17,221 bases of DNA from JAQVEM01 sp964616545 (GTDB lineage: Bacteria; Actinomycetota; Humimicrobiia; Humimicrobiales; Humimicrobiaceae): positions 1 to 17,221 of the forward strand of contig CAZTUA010000044.1 of assembly GCA_964616545.1 (NCBI GenBank). Reading direction: 5' to 3'. Below the pieces are notes generated by a model. That model made no database searches. It was given only the letters and a program-made list of their open reading frames with translations, and was not told the DNA's origin. A program made the translations under genes and the position numbers. Shown here one piece after another: positions 7,739 through 15,591 of this stretch. Position 1 is the first letter of the stretch; the number at the start of each line of letters is the position of its first letter.

Positions 7739-8929
7739 ATGACAATTGATATAAAAGAAAAGAAAAATAAAATAAACTCCTTTAAAAAAAGAGTTGACCT
7801 GATATTCAGGAACCAGGATATCAACAAGGTAGTAGACAGGATATTGGAGATAAGCCCCGATAATATAATCAATGAAATAAAGGATTCCGGCCTCCGGGGT
7901 AGAGGGGGTGCAGGCTTTCCAACCTGGATTAAATTAAAAAGTGCAAAAGAGATAAAAAGTGTCTCTAAATATGTAGTATGCAATGCTGATGAAGGGGAGC
8001 CTGGAACTTTTAAAGATAGAGAAATCATTGAAAAAAACCCTGAAAAGATTTTAGCCGGAATGATGGCAGTCGCAAAAGCAATCGGGTCAAACAAAGGAAT
8101 TATCTATCTAAGAGCAGAATATAATTACCTGCTTGAAAAGCTGCAGAAAAAGGTATATTTATTTAATGACAGGCTCGAGAGTTGTGGATTTAACTTTACC
8201 GTAGAAATCAGGTCAGGAAGCGGTGCTTATGTCTGTGGTGAAGAAACTTCCCTGCTTGAATCAATGGAAGGTAAAAGAGGAGAAGCAAGAAATAAGCCTC
8301 CCTTCCCCGTACAATCAGGTTATCTTGGCAAACCAACCGTGATAAATAATGTTGAAACTCTTGTTTATGTAGAAATAATTATTTCCGATGGTGCCGGAAG
8401 TTTCAAAAAGCTTGGAACAACGGATTCCAGGGGCACAAAGGTCTTTAGTATTTCCGGCGACACCGAAGTTCCTGGAATTTACGAGATTGAGATGGGAATG
8501 ACATTAAAAGAATTTTCAGACCTTTTTGGAGACAGTGGTACAAAGGCGATACAGGTCGGGGGAGCTTCCGGGTTCTGCATCCCGAGAAGTAAATTTGAAG
8601 AAACAATAATAGGATTTGAAGGCATCCCCACCGGCGGTTCAATGATGTTATTCTCTGATAAAAGATCTATGTACAATATCCTTCACAATTATCTTGAATT
8701 TTTTGTTGAAGAATCCTGCGGACAGTGCACCCCATGTAGAGTTGGCTGCCAGCAGCTTCTAACAGGTATAGAAAGTATAAAAAAAGAAATTAAGCCCAAA
8801 AATTATATTGAAGATCTTTTAGATCTTGCAAAAACCATGAAAATCACTGCTAAATGTGGCCTGGGGCAATCTATTTGTAACCCATTTGTTTCTATTGTTG
8901 AAAACTTCAGAGAAGAAATAATATATTAA
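7739..8929 (+). CDS. hydB: NADH-dependent [FeFe] hydrogenase, beta subunit HydB (NuoF-like, short form)
   Basis: This is the flavin subunit that exchanges electrons with NAD(H). In order along its 396 residues: the FMN/NADH-binding glycine-rich loop GLRGRGGAGFPT (51-62), CNADEGEPGTFKDRE (81-95), SGSGAYVCGEETSL (159-172), GKPTVINNVETL (197-208), and the [4Fe-4S] site C327, C330, C333 with C373. The N-terminal 50 residues contain no cysteine, so the thioredoxin-like [2Fe-2S] domain found in the roughly 600-residue HydB of bifurcating enzymes is absent. The protein also ends shortly after the last cluster ligand, so the C-terminal two-[4Fe-4S] ferredoxin domain is missing too. This compact form resembles NuoF and, as I recall, the Hyd1B of syntrophic bacteria. 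A strong GGGAGG precedes the ATG, and hydA follows 16 nt downstream. Confidence 0.93.
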   Translation: MTIDIKEKKNKINSFKKRVDLIFRNQDINKVVDRILEISPDNIINEIKDSGLRGRGGAGFPTWIKLKSAKEIKSVSKYVVCNADEGEPGTFKDREIIEKNPEKILAGMMAVAKAIGSNKGIIYLRAEYNYLLEKLQKKVYLFNDRLESCGFNFTVEIRSGSGAYVCGEETSLLESMEGKRGEARNKPPFPVQSGYLGKPTVINNVETLVYVEIIISDGAGSFKKLGTTDSRGTKVFSISGDTEVPGIYEIEMGMTLKEFSDLFGDSGTKAIQVGGASGFCIPRSKFEETIIGFEGIPTGGSMMLFSDKRSMYNILHNYLEFFVEESCGQCTPCRVGCQQLLTGIESIKKEIKPKNYIEDLLDLAKTMKITAKCGLGQSICNPFVSIVENFREEIIY

Positions 8930-8945
8930 ATTATAAGGAGGGCAC

Positions 8946-10727
8946 ATGCAGAAAATGATTAATTTAAAAATAAACAATATTGAAGTCAGTATTAAAGAAG
9001 ATTCAACTATTCTTGAGGCAGCAAAGAATGTTAATATAAAAATACCTGCATTATGTTACCATGAAGACCTCTGTGTTGCCGGTAATTGCAGAGTTTGTGT
9101 TGTAGAGCAAAAGGGAGTAAATAACTTAAAAGCAGCATGTGCAACACCTGCTGAGGAAAACATGGAAATATACACCAACTCCAGCAGAGTTAGAGAAGCA
9201 AGAAAAACAATAATCGGCCTTTTACTATCCGAACATAACAATGATTGCCTTCATTGCTATAAAAACGGCAATTGCGAACTTCAGACTCTTGCCAGAGAAT
9301 ATCTGGTTGATTCTGATAGATACATAAGTATTTTGAAAGATTATACCATTGACCGATCTTCGCCTTCAATTATTAAAGATGACAGCAAGTGTATAAAATG
9401 CCAGAGGTGCGTGAGAACATGCGCTGAACTCCAGGATGTAAATGCGCTGTGCGTTTCAGGAAAAGGTTCCGAGATAAAAATTTCCACTTTTTTTGAAAAA
9501 CCCATGGATTCCATCGTCTGTACAAATTGCGGTCAATGTGTTATTCACTGCCCAACCGGAGCACTTACAGAAAAAAGCTGCATTGATGAAGTGTGGGAGG
9601 TTCTAAATGATCCTTCCAGGCATGTTGTGGTACAGACCGCACCAGCGGTAAGAGTGGGACTGGGAGAAGCAGTAGGTCTCGAGCCAGGTCAGAGCCTTAC
9701 AGGTAAAATGGTTACAGCTCTCAAAATGCTTGGATTTGATGCAGTATTTGATACCAATTTCTCTGCAGATCTTACTATAATGGAAGAAGGAACAGAACTT
9801 CTTAGAAGGCTTAAGAAAAAAATTAAAGATAACGAAAACGCGGCGCTACCACAATTTACATCATGTTCCCCTGGATGGGTAAAATACATTGAGCATGAAT
9901 TTCCCGATATTCTCGAACACCTCTCAACCTGTAAATCCCCACAACAGATGCTCGGGCCTCTTGCAAAAACATATTATGCACAGAACATGAAAATTAGCCC
10001 GGAAGACATTGTGGTTGTTTCAATAATGCCCTGTACCGCAAAAAAATTTGAAGCCAACCGCCCGGAAATGTATTCCAGCGGATATAAAGATGTCGATTAC
10101 GTTTTAACTACCAGGGAATTCGGAACGATGATTCAGCAGGCTGGAATAAATTTTGAATCACTTAAAAATTCTGAGTGTGACAGCATACTTGGCAAACATA
10201 CAGGAGCAGGAGTTATTTTTGGGGCAACCGGCGGTGTTATGGAAGCTGCTCTAAGGACAGCTTATGAAATGGTTACCGGAAGAGAAGTCCCTTTCGCTAA
10301 CCTTAACATTACGCCGGTAAGAGGCATGGGAGGAGTAAAAGAAGCAGCAATTAAAATTGAAAATTGCAGGCCTGATTGGAAATTTCTTGAAAATGTGGAA
10401 TTAAAAGTTGCTGTTGCCCATGGACTTTCCAATGCAAGGAAGCTGGCAGATCAGGTAAGCGCCGGAAAATCACCCTATCATTTTATCGAAATAATGGCCT
10501 GTCCGGGCGGGTGCCTGTCAGGCGGCGGCCAGCCCATGCCAGTAAATGATGAAATAAGGAAAAAGAGGACCGGGGCAATTTATGCCGAAGACGAATCTTT
10601 AGAATTCAGGAAATCTCATGATAACCCTGAAATAAAAAGAATTTACCGGGATTTCCTTAAAGAGCCTTTAAGCCACAGGTCTCATGAGCTGCTCCATACC
10701 GGTTACACAAAAAGGAAAAAATATTAA
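8946..10727 (+). CDS. hydA: [FeFe] hydrogenase catalytic subunit HydA
   Basis: The protein has 593 residues and reduces protons or oxidises H2 at the H-cluster. Domains in order: plant-type [2Fe-2S] (C37, C48, C51, C65); His-ligated [4Fe-4S] (H97, C101, C104, C110); a two-[4Fe-4S] ferredoxin module (C149, C152, C155, C159 and C192, C195, C198, C202); H-cluster domain with L1 TSCSPGW (305-311), L2 MPCTAKKFE (361-369) and L3 EIMACPGGCLSGGGQP (515-530); and a small-subunit-like tail. H-cluster ligands would be C307, C363, C519 and C523. L1 normally reads TSCCPxW, and here the proton-relay Cys is Ser308. The extra C-terminal [2Fe-2S] domain of bifurcating HydA proteins is absent. AAGGAGGG lies only 3 nt before the ATG at 8946; the ATG at 8955 is an alternative start. 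The HydE, HydF and HydG maturases are not in the window and must act from elsewhere. Confidence 0.95.
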   Translation: MQKMINLKINNIEVSIKEDSTILEAAKNVNIKIPALCYHEDLCVAGNCRVCVVEQKGVNNLKAACATPAEENMEIYTNSSRVREARKTIIGLLLSEHNNDCLHCYKNGNCELQTLAREYLVDSDRYISILKDYTIDRSSPSIIKDDSKCIKCQRCVRTCAELQDVNALCVSGKGSEIKISTFFEKPMDSIVCTNCGQCVIHCPTGALTEKSCIDEVWEVLNDPSRHVVVQTAPAVRVGLGEAVGLEPGQSLTGKMVTALKMLGFDAVFDTNFSADLTIMEEGTELLRRLKKKIKDNENAALPQFTSCSPGWVKYIEHEFPDILEHLSTCKSPQQMLGPLAKTYYAQNMKISPEDIVVVSIMPCTAKKFEANRPEMYSSGYKDVDYVLTTREFGTMIQQAGINFESLKNSECDSILGKHTGAGVIFGATGGVMEAALRTAYEMVTGREVPFANLNITPVRGMGGVKEAAIKIENCRPDWKFLENVELKVAVAHGLSNARKLADQVSAGKSPYHFIEIMACPGGCLSGGGQPMPVNDEIRKKRTGAIYAEDESLEFRKSHDNPEIKRIYRDFLKEPLSHRSHELLHTGYTKRKKY

Positions 10728-10730
10728 AAA

Positions 10731-11759
10731 ATGAAAAAAATTCTAACAATTTTTTTATCGATATCATTAATATTTTCCTCCAATTTTATTCTTTCCAGCT
10801 GTGAAAGAACTACGGATTCAGAAAGTGCGCCGGACTCTGCTGCAGAAGAAAGTCGGGAAGAAATCAATATTACTGTAGGCACTCTAAGAGGCCCCAGTGC
10901 AATCGGCATGATAAAATTAATTGACCGGGCTGCTGACAGTAATGAAACCGGTAATTTCAGTTATGAGATAGTTGGTTCTCCTGATATTATGATATCAAGA
11001 ATTATGTCAAACGAAATTTCCATAGCGGTGCTGCCGACAAATGTCGCTGCCAAACTATACAACAAAGGAGTAAATATAAAACTGGTGGCTGTAGTTGGAG
11101 GAGGCGTGCTTTATATTGTTTCAAATAAAAACCAGAATATCAAAAAGGGCAGTTGGAAAGATTTAAAAGGGAAAACTATAAACATTATTGCTAAAGGTTC
11201 TACCCCGGATGTTATTTTCAGATATCTCGCAGATAAAAACGGGATTGATACCCGGACAGACCTGACCTGTGATTATTCATTTGACCAGGTAGAGCTGAGC
11301 CAGCTCCTCATTGCAGAAAAGCAATATCTGGGAATACTTCCCGAGCCTTTTGTAACCGGTGCTCTTGAAACAAATGATAACCTTGAAATAATTTTGGATA
11401 TCCAGGAAGAATGGGGGAAGGCAAGCTCATCAAATATCCTGCCCCAGACATGCCTGATTGTTTCTAGTGATATAATAGACCATAATAAAAATATTTTAGA
11501 AACATTCCTGAATGATTATAAGGATTCTATCAGCTGGGCAAATAACCATCCCGGAGATGCAGGAATCATAGCCGAAAAATTAGAAATAGGTATAAAGGAG
11601 GAAATTGCAGAAACAGTAATCCCACGGTGTAACCTCGTGTACCGGGACAAAAAGAGCGCCAGAGAAATTTTAGATGAGTATATGGAAATATTGTATCAAT
11701 TTTCACCTGAAGATACAGGAGGGAAAATACCAGATAGTCGGTTCTATTATGATGGATAA
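10731..11759 (+). CDS. ABC importer substrate-binding lipoprotein (SsuA/TauA/NMT1-like)
   Basis: This is the extracellular solute-capture component of an ABC importer. It is 342 residues long, with a lysine-led signal peptide, a hydrophobic core and a lipobox LSSC ending at C24, so it is predicted to be lipid-anchored. A short acidic, Ser-rich linker (25-44) leads to the binding fold, which begins INITVGTLRGPSAIGMIKL (45-63). That start, together with the later DLKGKTINIIAKGS segment, resembles the nitrate/sulfonate/taurine and NMT1/THI5 group. The ligand cannot be inferred. The ATG is only 3 nt after the hydA stop with no good Shine-Dalgarno sequence, which points to co-transcription and probably translational coupling with the hydrogenase. 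Its 3' end overlaps the permease start. Confidence 0.85.
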   Translation: MKKILTIFLSISLIFSSNFILSSCERTTDSESAPDSAAEESREEINITVGTLRGPSAIGMIKLIDRAADSNETGNFSYEIVGSPDIMISRIMSNEISIAVLPTNVAAKLYNKGVNIKLVAVVGGGVLYIVSNKNQNIKKGSWKDLKGKTINIIAKGSTPDVIFRYLADKNGIDTRTDLTCDYSFDQVELSQLLIAEKQYLGILPEPFVTGALETNDNLEIILDIQEEWGKASSSNILPQTCLIVSSDIIDHNKNILETFLNDYKDSISWANNHPGDAGIIAEKLEIGIKEEIAETVIPRCNLVYRDKKSAREILDEYMEILYQFSPEDTGGKIPDSRFYYDG

Positions 11760-12510
11760 GATAAATAAAAAAAAAGATTATCTCATCCTGTTTGCCGCAA
11801 TCTTCCTTATTCTCATAATATGGAAAATAATTTCTTTAATAATAAATTCAGAGATTATTTTACCTTCTCCCGAAAACACCTTCATAAGTTTAATCGAGGT
11901 TGCCGGGCAGGATGACTTTTTAGCCGCTGTTTTCCACTCCATAACCAGAGGACTTATAGGATTCACTATTTCATTCCTTTCAGGAATTGTTTTAGGAATA
12001 GCCACAGGATTTAGCAATATACTTTACAGATTAATGGAGCCTGCCCTGGTAATTGTTAAATCCATTCCTTTAATATCAATCATATTGATTGCTTTAATCT
12101 GGTTTAACTCCGAAAATGTCCCGGTATTCGCAAGTTTCTTAGTATCATTTCCCATTGTTTATACCAATGTTGCCGAAGGAGTAAAAAATATCGATAAAAA
12201 AACTCTGGAAATGGCAAAATCATATAAAATATCAAGGACCAGGATTTTAACAGAAATATATATTCCCGGGATAATGCCTTTCATAATTGCATCGGCAGTT
12301 TCCTCGGTCGGCATCGGATGGAAAGCCGTAATTGCAGCTGAAGTATTAAGTAACCCTTTAAAAGCAATCGGTACGGATATGCAATTATCCAAAATTTACC
12401 TGGAAACCGATAAAGTAATCGCATGGACTATCATTGCCATACTTATAAGTTATTTTTTCGAATCAATCATAAAAGCTGCTGGCAAAAAAACAGTAAAGTG
12501 GAAATATTGA
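11749..12510 (+). CDS. ABC importer permease (SsuC/TauC-like)
   Basis: This inner-membrane channel subunit of a type I ABC importer has about 253 residues and around six hydrophobic segments. The cytoplasmic EAA loop is seen as EMAKSYKISRTRILTEIYIP, followed by GIMP, which docks on the ATPase. The N-terminal hydrophobic helix and LPSPENTF segment are typical of the nitrate/sulfonate/taurine permeases. The frame is open further upstream to an ATG at 11674, but those 25 residues are unlike a permease and would overlap the lipoprotein gene by 86 nt. I therefore place the start at the tandem ATGs at 11749/11752, which overlap the lipoprotein's last codons by 8-11 nt, as expected for coupled translation. 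The ATPase follows after 1 nt. Confidence 0.88.
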   Translation: MMDKINKKKDYLILFAAIFLILIIWKIISLIINSEIILPSPENTFISLIEVAGQDDFLAAVFHSITRGLIGFTISFLSGIVLGIATGFSNILYRLMEPALVIVKSIPLISIILIALIWFNSENVPVFASFLVSFPIVYTNVAEGVKNIDKKTLEMAKSYKISRTRILTEIYIPGIMPFIIASAVSSVGIGWKAVIAAEVLSNPLKAIGTDMQLSKIYLETDKVIAWTIIAILISYFFESIIKAAGKKTVKWKY

Positions 12511-12511
12511 A

Positions 12512-13222
12512 TTGTATATCGAAATTAAAAATCTAACTAAAAGTTTTAAAGGCCTGGAAGTCTTTAAAAATTTCACCATCAGAATACCAGAAAATAAAAT
12601 AATTGTAATCATCGGTGAATCGGGATGTGGTAAAACCACATTATTAAATGTTATAAGCGGAATATATCCTGCCGATAATGGTAAATTTATAAATCTAAAG
12701 CAGAGGTCGATTTCATATATCTTTCAGGAACCCAGACTGCTTGAATGGAAAACCGCCAGAGGAAATATAGAATTCGTTTTAAAAGATATTTACTCAAAAA
12801 ATAAAAGAAAAGAAATTTCCGAAAAATTTATTAGATTAGTCGGTCTTGAAAGATTTTCGAATTATTACCCCCATCAGTTGAGCGGCGGCATGTCCCAGAG
12901 AGTCGCAGTCGCAAGAGCATTCGCATTTCCATCTGAAATCCTCCTGATGGATGAACCGTTTAAACAATTAGACCTTAAACTAAAAAAAGATATTCTTGCC
13001 TCATTTTTGAATCTATGGCAGGAAGATAGAAGAACTGTCATATTCGTCACTCATGATATTGAAGAAGCTATCATGGTTGGTAATGAAATTTTTGTTTTAA
13101 AAGGTTTGCCGGCAAAGATTGTAAATAATTTTAAGATTGGAAAAAATCAATTTGAAAGAAACCTGAATAATAGTAATTTAATTAGTATCAAAAATGATAT
13201 TATAAAAATTATAAACTCCTGA
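12512..13222 (+). CDS. ABC importer ATP-binding protein (SsuB/TauB-like)
   Basis: This cytoplasmic ATPase powers the importer formed with the two preceding genes. Over 236 residues it shows Walker A GESGCGKTT (35-43), Q-loop FQEPRLLEW (71-79), signature LSGGMSQR (123-130), Walker B ILLMDEP (143-149) with PFKQLD where most relatives have PFGALD, and H-loop VTHDIEEA (179-186). The EPRLLxW Q-loop is characteristic of the nitrate/sulfonate/taurine importers. All catalytic residues are present. The start is a TTG one nt after the permease stop, since no ATG or GTG in frame would keep the first strand; a GGA about 10 nt upstream is only a weak ribosome site. It is the last gene of the rightward block and converges on wzt after 48 nt, with no clear terminator between them. 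Confidence 0.92.
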   Translation: MYIEIKNLTKSFKGLEVFKNFTIRIPENKIIVIIGESGCGKTTLLNVISGIYPADNGKFINLKQRSISYIFQEPRLLEWKTARGNIEFVLKDIYSKNKRKEISEKFIRLVGLERFSNYYPHQLSGGMSQRVAVARAFAFPSEILLMDEPFKQLDLKLKKDILASFLNLWQEDRRTVIFVTHDIEEAIMVGNEIFVLKGLPAKIVNNFKIGKNQFERNLNNSNLISIKNDIIKIINS

Positions 13223-13270
13223 TTTTTACTTAATAATTTACTTTGATATGTTACTTTTTAGCTAAAAAAA

Positions 13271-14635
13271 TTATCTTTCTATGCTTATCTCCGGGTCAAG
13301 GTCTGCCATACCTTCGGCAATATTTCTGTGGATTACATTTATGGTAAACATATCATTTACCCAGTCACAATAGGTCTTATTGTCATTATAGCCAACTGCG
13401 GGAGACACCGAATACTCTCCCCCGATTAAGTTTACGGTAAAGGTAAAATTAACTGCCGCCTTATTATCCTTATTGAAAGTCCCGGTTCTAGTTTTTTTAA
13501 GCCTGGTATTGGTGCCATAAATAATATTGCCCCGGTAGTCAGTTATCCTGATACCGAATACCGGCTCCTCAACCCTGTTTCTAAAAAGAACTCTATATAG
13601 AATTTTTACCCTATCGCCGTATTTACAGTAATCTATCTTCTTCCCGCTTTCATCAAGAAGATTCACATCTGTTATTTCTGCATCTCCCGAGCCAAAGCGT
13701 TTTATGGTCTCTCCATCGATACTTAAATTTGATAACCTGCTTATTTCCTCACCGTCAACAATTTTCCTGTTGCCTTCGATTACGGTTTTAAAAATCTTCT
13801 TTCTTTCTGCCCTCTGCTGCTCTACTATCCTCTTCTTTTCGAGTTCTTCAACATAAGCCCTGTATTTTGACACCATATCCAGGGGCTTACCCATATCTAC
13901 TATCTTCCCATCTTTCAAGAATATGACTTTGCTGCATAAATCAGAGATAGTATCAAGATCGTGGGATACTATGATAATTGTCTTGCCATTTTTCATAAAA
14001 TCATATATTACTTTATAACATTTCGACTGGAAGGACTGGTCACCTACAGCCAGAACCTCATCTACAAGCAGTATATCGGGATTCACATTGACAGCAACCG
14101 AAAACCCGAGCCTCATATACATTCCCGAGGAGTAGTTTTTTACCGGCGTATCTATAAAACGCTCCAGTTCGGAAAATTCTATAATATCGTCCAGTTTTCT
14201 GTCCACATCTTTCTTCCTCATCCCCAGTATGGCAGCATTTATATAGATATTTTCCCTTCCGGTAAGGTCAGGATGAAAACCTGCTCCAAGCTCCAGCAGT
14301 GCGGAAAGCGGCCCGTTTATTATTACTTCTCCCGAAGTAGGGCGTATAATTTTTGCCATAAGTTTTAAAAGAGTGCTTTTCCCCGATCCATTGGGGCCGA
14401 TAATTCCGCAGGTTTCCCCGTGCTTAACCGAAAATGAGATATCTTTCAGCGCCGAAAATTCTTCATAGGTGGTACGCCTCAGGGTGAGTATGGTTTGCTT
14501 TAAGCTGGGAACTTTTTCATGGTAAATACGGTAAGTTTTTGATACTGAATTAACCGCCACAGCTATGTCGTTTCCGGAATTTCTAATTCTTTTTTCCCTA
14601 TAATTAATTTTACTATTCATTATCTTATTATTCAT
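13271..14635 (-). CDS. wzt: Polysaccharide ABC exporter ATPase with C-terminal glycan-binding domain (Wzt)
   Basis: This ATPase drives export of lipid-linked polysaccharide through Wzm. The 454 residues hold an ABC domain at about 25-265 with Walker A GPNGSGKST (80-88), LGAGFHPDLTGREN (116-129, typical of Wzt/TagH), signature YSSGM (168-172), Walker B ILLVDE (188-193) and H225. A charged linker (265-300) follows, then a beta-rich domain at about 310-436 that begins RFGSGDAEITDV, as in Wzt C-terminal domains. In the family this domain recognises the modified end of the finished glycan, which suggests chain-end-controlled export here. The ATG at 14635 lacks a strong Shine-Dalgarno sequence. It lies 29 nt after the wzm stop, so the two form an operon. 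Confidence 0.92.
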   Translation of the reverse strand: MNNKIMNSKINYREKRIRNSGNDIAVAVNSVSKTYRIYHEKVPSLKQTILTLRRTTYEEFSALKDISFSVKHGETCGIIGPNGSGKSTLLKLMAKIIRPTSGEVIINGPLSALLELGAGFHPDLTGRENIYINAAILGMRKKDVDRKLDDIIEFSELERFIDTPVKNYSSGMYMRLGFSVAVNVNPDILLVDEVLAVGDQSFQSKCYKVIYDFMKNGKTIIIVSHDLDTISDLCSKVIFLKDGKIVDMGKPLDMVSKYRAYVEELEKKRIVEQQRAERKKIFKTVIEGNRKIVDGEEISRLSNLSIDGETIKRFGSGDAEITDVNLLDESGKKIDYCKYGDRVKILYRVLFRNRVEEPVFGIRITDYRGNIIYGTNTRLKKTRTGTFNKDNKAAVNFTFTVNLIGGEYSVSPAVGYNDNKTYCDWVNDMFTINVIHRNIAEGMADLDPEISIER

Positions 14636-14664
14636 AAAAACTTCATTATCCGCCTAACCCGGTA

Positions 14665-15471
14665 TTAAATCTCCTCCGCAAATCTGTACTCCAGCTTCTT
14701 AAACACAAAATATCCCAAAAAGAATATTATAAAGGTAATTGCCAGTGCAATTAAAGTCTCTACCGGTGAAGGGAAGCCTCCTGATTCTGGATACTTTATA
14801 AAATAAAAAATATTACGATAATAGGAAGTATATATGGTCATGGGGTTAATCTTAATTATGTACTGATACTGTGGCGGTACCATGCCGAGGGGGTAAATAA
14901 TCGGTGTCCCAAAAAACCATACCATCATAATAATGGTTATAAGATGCTGCAGATCCCTGAAGAAAACATTTAAAGCCGAAACCAGAAGGGTCATTCCCAC
15001 CACCAGGAAAAACTGGAAGAATATTACCACCGGAAGAAGGTAAAGGTAAATATAAAACTTATAGCCCATGAATCCAAGCACTATAAATAGTGCAACCAGC
15101 TCCAAAAAGAAATTAATAAGATTTGCCATAACTATGGACAGGGGCAGAATTTCTCTCGGAAAATAAATTTTGTTTACCAGGTTACTGTTACCAATAATGC
15201 TCCCGGTGCCGTAATTTACCGAATTGGAAAGGAAGTTAAATGGCAGAAGAGCACAGATTAAGAAAATAGCAAATTGTTCTATACCAGCCCTGAGAACAAT
15301 GGAAAATACGAATGAATATACCAGCATGGTTAAAATCGGGTTGAGCAGTGACCATAAAAACCCCAGTGCCGATCCCCTGTACTTTACTTTGAGCTCCTTT
15401 TTGGTAAGGCTTAAGAGTAGCTCCCTGTAAGAAAAAAGTGTTTTAATCCCCGAAAACATTAAAATTCGCAC
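14665..15471 (-). CDS. wzm: Polysaccharide ABC exporter permease (Wzm/TagG-like)
   Basis: This is the transmembrane half of the glycan exporter, an ABC-2-type permease of 268 residues, normal for the family. The amphipathic N-terminus carries the conserved LTKKELKVKYRGSALGFLW (22-40), the interface helix that contacts the ATPase, followed by NPILTMLVYSFVF. About six hydrophobic helices and the late FFGTPIIYPLGMVP motif are also family hallmarks. The start could be the GTG at 15471 or the ATG four codons later (15459). Neither has a clear advantage: GGAT lies near the first and GGTG near the second. wzt follows after 29 nt. The partner genes, the ligase-like gene upstream and the glycosyltransferases at the other end of the window suggest an O-antigen-like or capsule-like polymer. 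Confidence 0.92.
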   Translation of the reverse strand: MRILMFSGIKTLFSYRELLLSLTKKELKVKYRGSALGFLWSLLNPILTMLVYSFVFSIVLRAGIEQFAIFLICALLPFNFLSNSVNYGTGSIIGNSNLVNKIYFPREILPLSIVMANLINFFLELVALFIVLGFMGYKFYIYLYLLPVVIFFQFFLVVGMTLLVSALNVFFRDLQHLITIIMMVWFFGTPIIYPLGMVPPQYQYIIKINPMTIYTSYYRNIFYFIKYPESGGFPSPVETLIALAITFIIFFLGYFVFKKLEYRFAEEI

Positions 15472-15591
15472 CCACTATCCATATTACAATCCTTAATCCC
15501 TAAACGTACTCCCCTATCTAATAATATCGCACCGGATTAATTTTATTTAAATATAATATACCAAAAGTCATCCTTTAAAAATTCAGCGAAT

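Noticed and set aside
7723..8094. Antisense open frame inside hydB
   Set aside because: It lies wholly opposite a strongly conserved NuoF-like coding sequence and has no recognisable domain or ribosome site.
7254..10727. NuoE-NuoF-NuoG part of respiratory complex I
   Set aside because: The third protein carries all three H-cluster motifs (L1, L2, L3) of an [FeFe] hydrogenase, and no other Nuo subunits are nearby.
11674..11748. N-terminal extension of the permease to the upstream ATG
   Set aside because: It would overlap the lipoprotein gene by 86 nt, and the added residues are charged and unlike permease N-termini. The tandem ATGs at 11749/11752 fit the operon layout better.
13255..13268. 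Bidirectional terminator between the convergent ATPase and wzt genes
   Set aside because: TTTTTAGCTAAAAA is a perfect palindrome but has no loop and almost no G/C, so a stable hairpin is not expected.
13961..14368. Antisense open frame inside wzt
   Set aside because: It mirrors the conserved ABC ATPase core and has no family resemblance, so it is a by-product of codon use in wzt.
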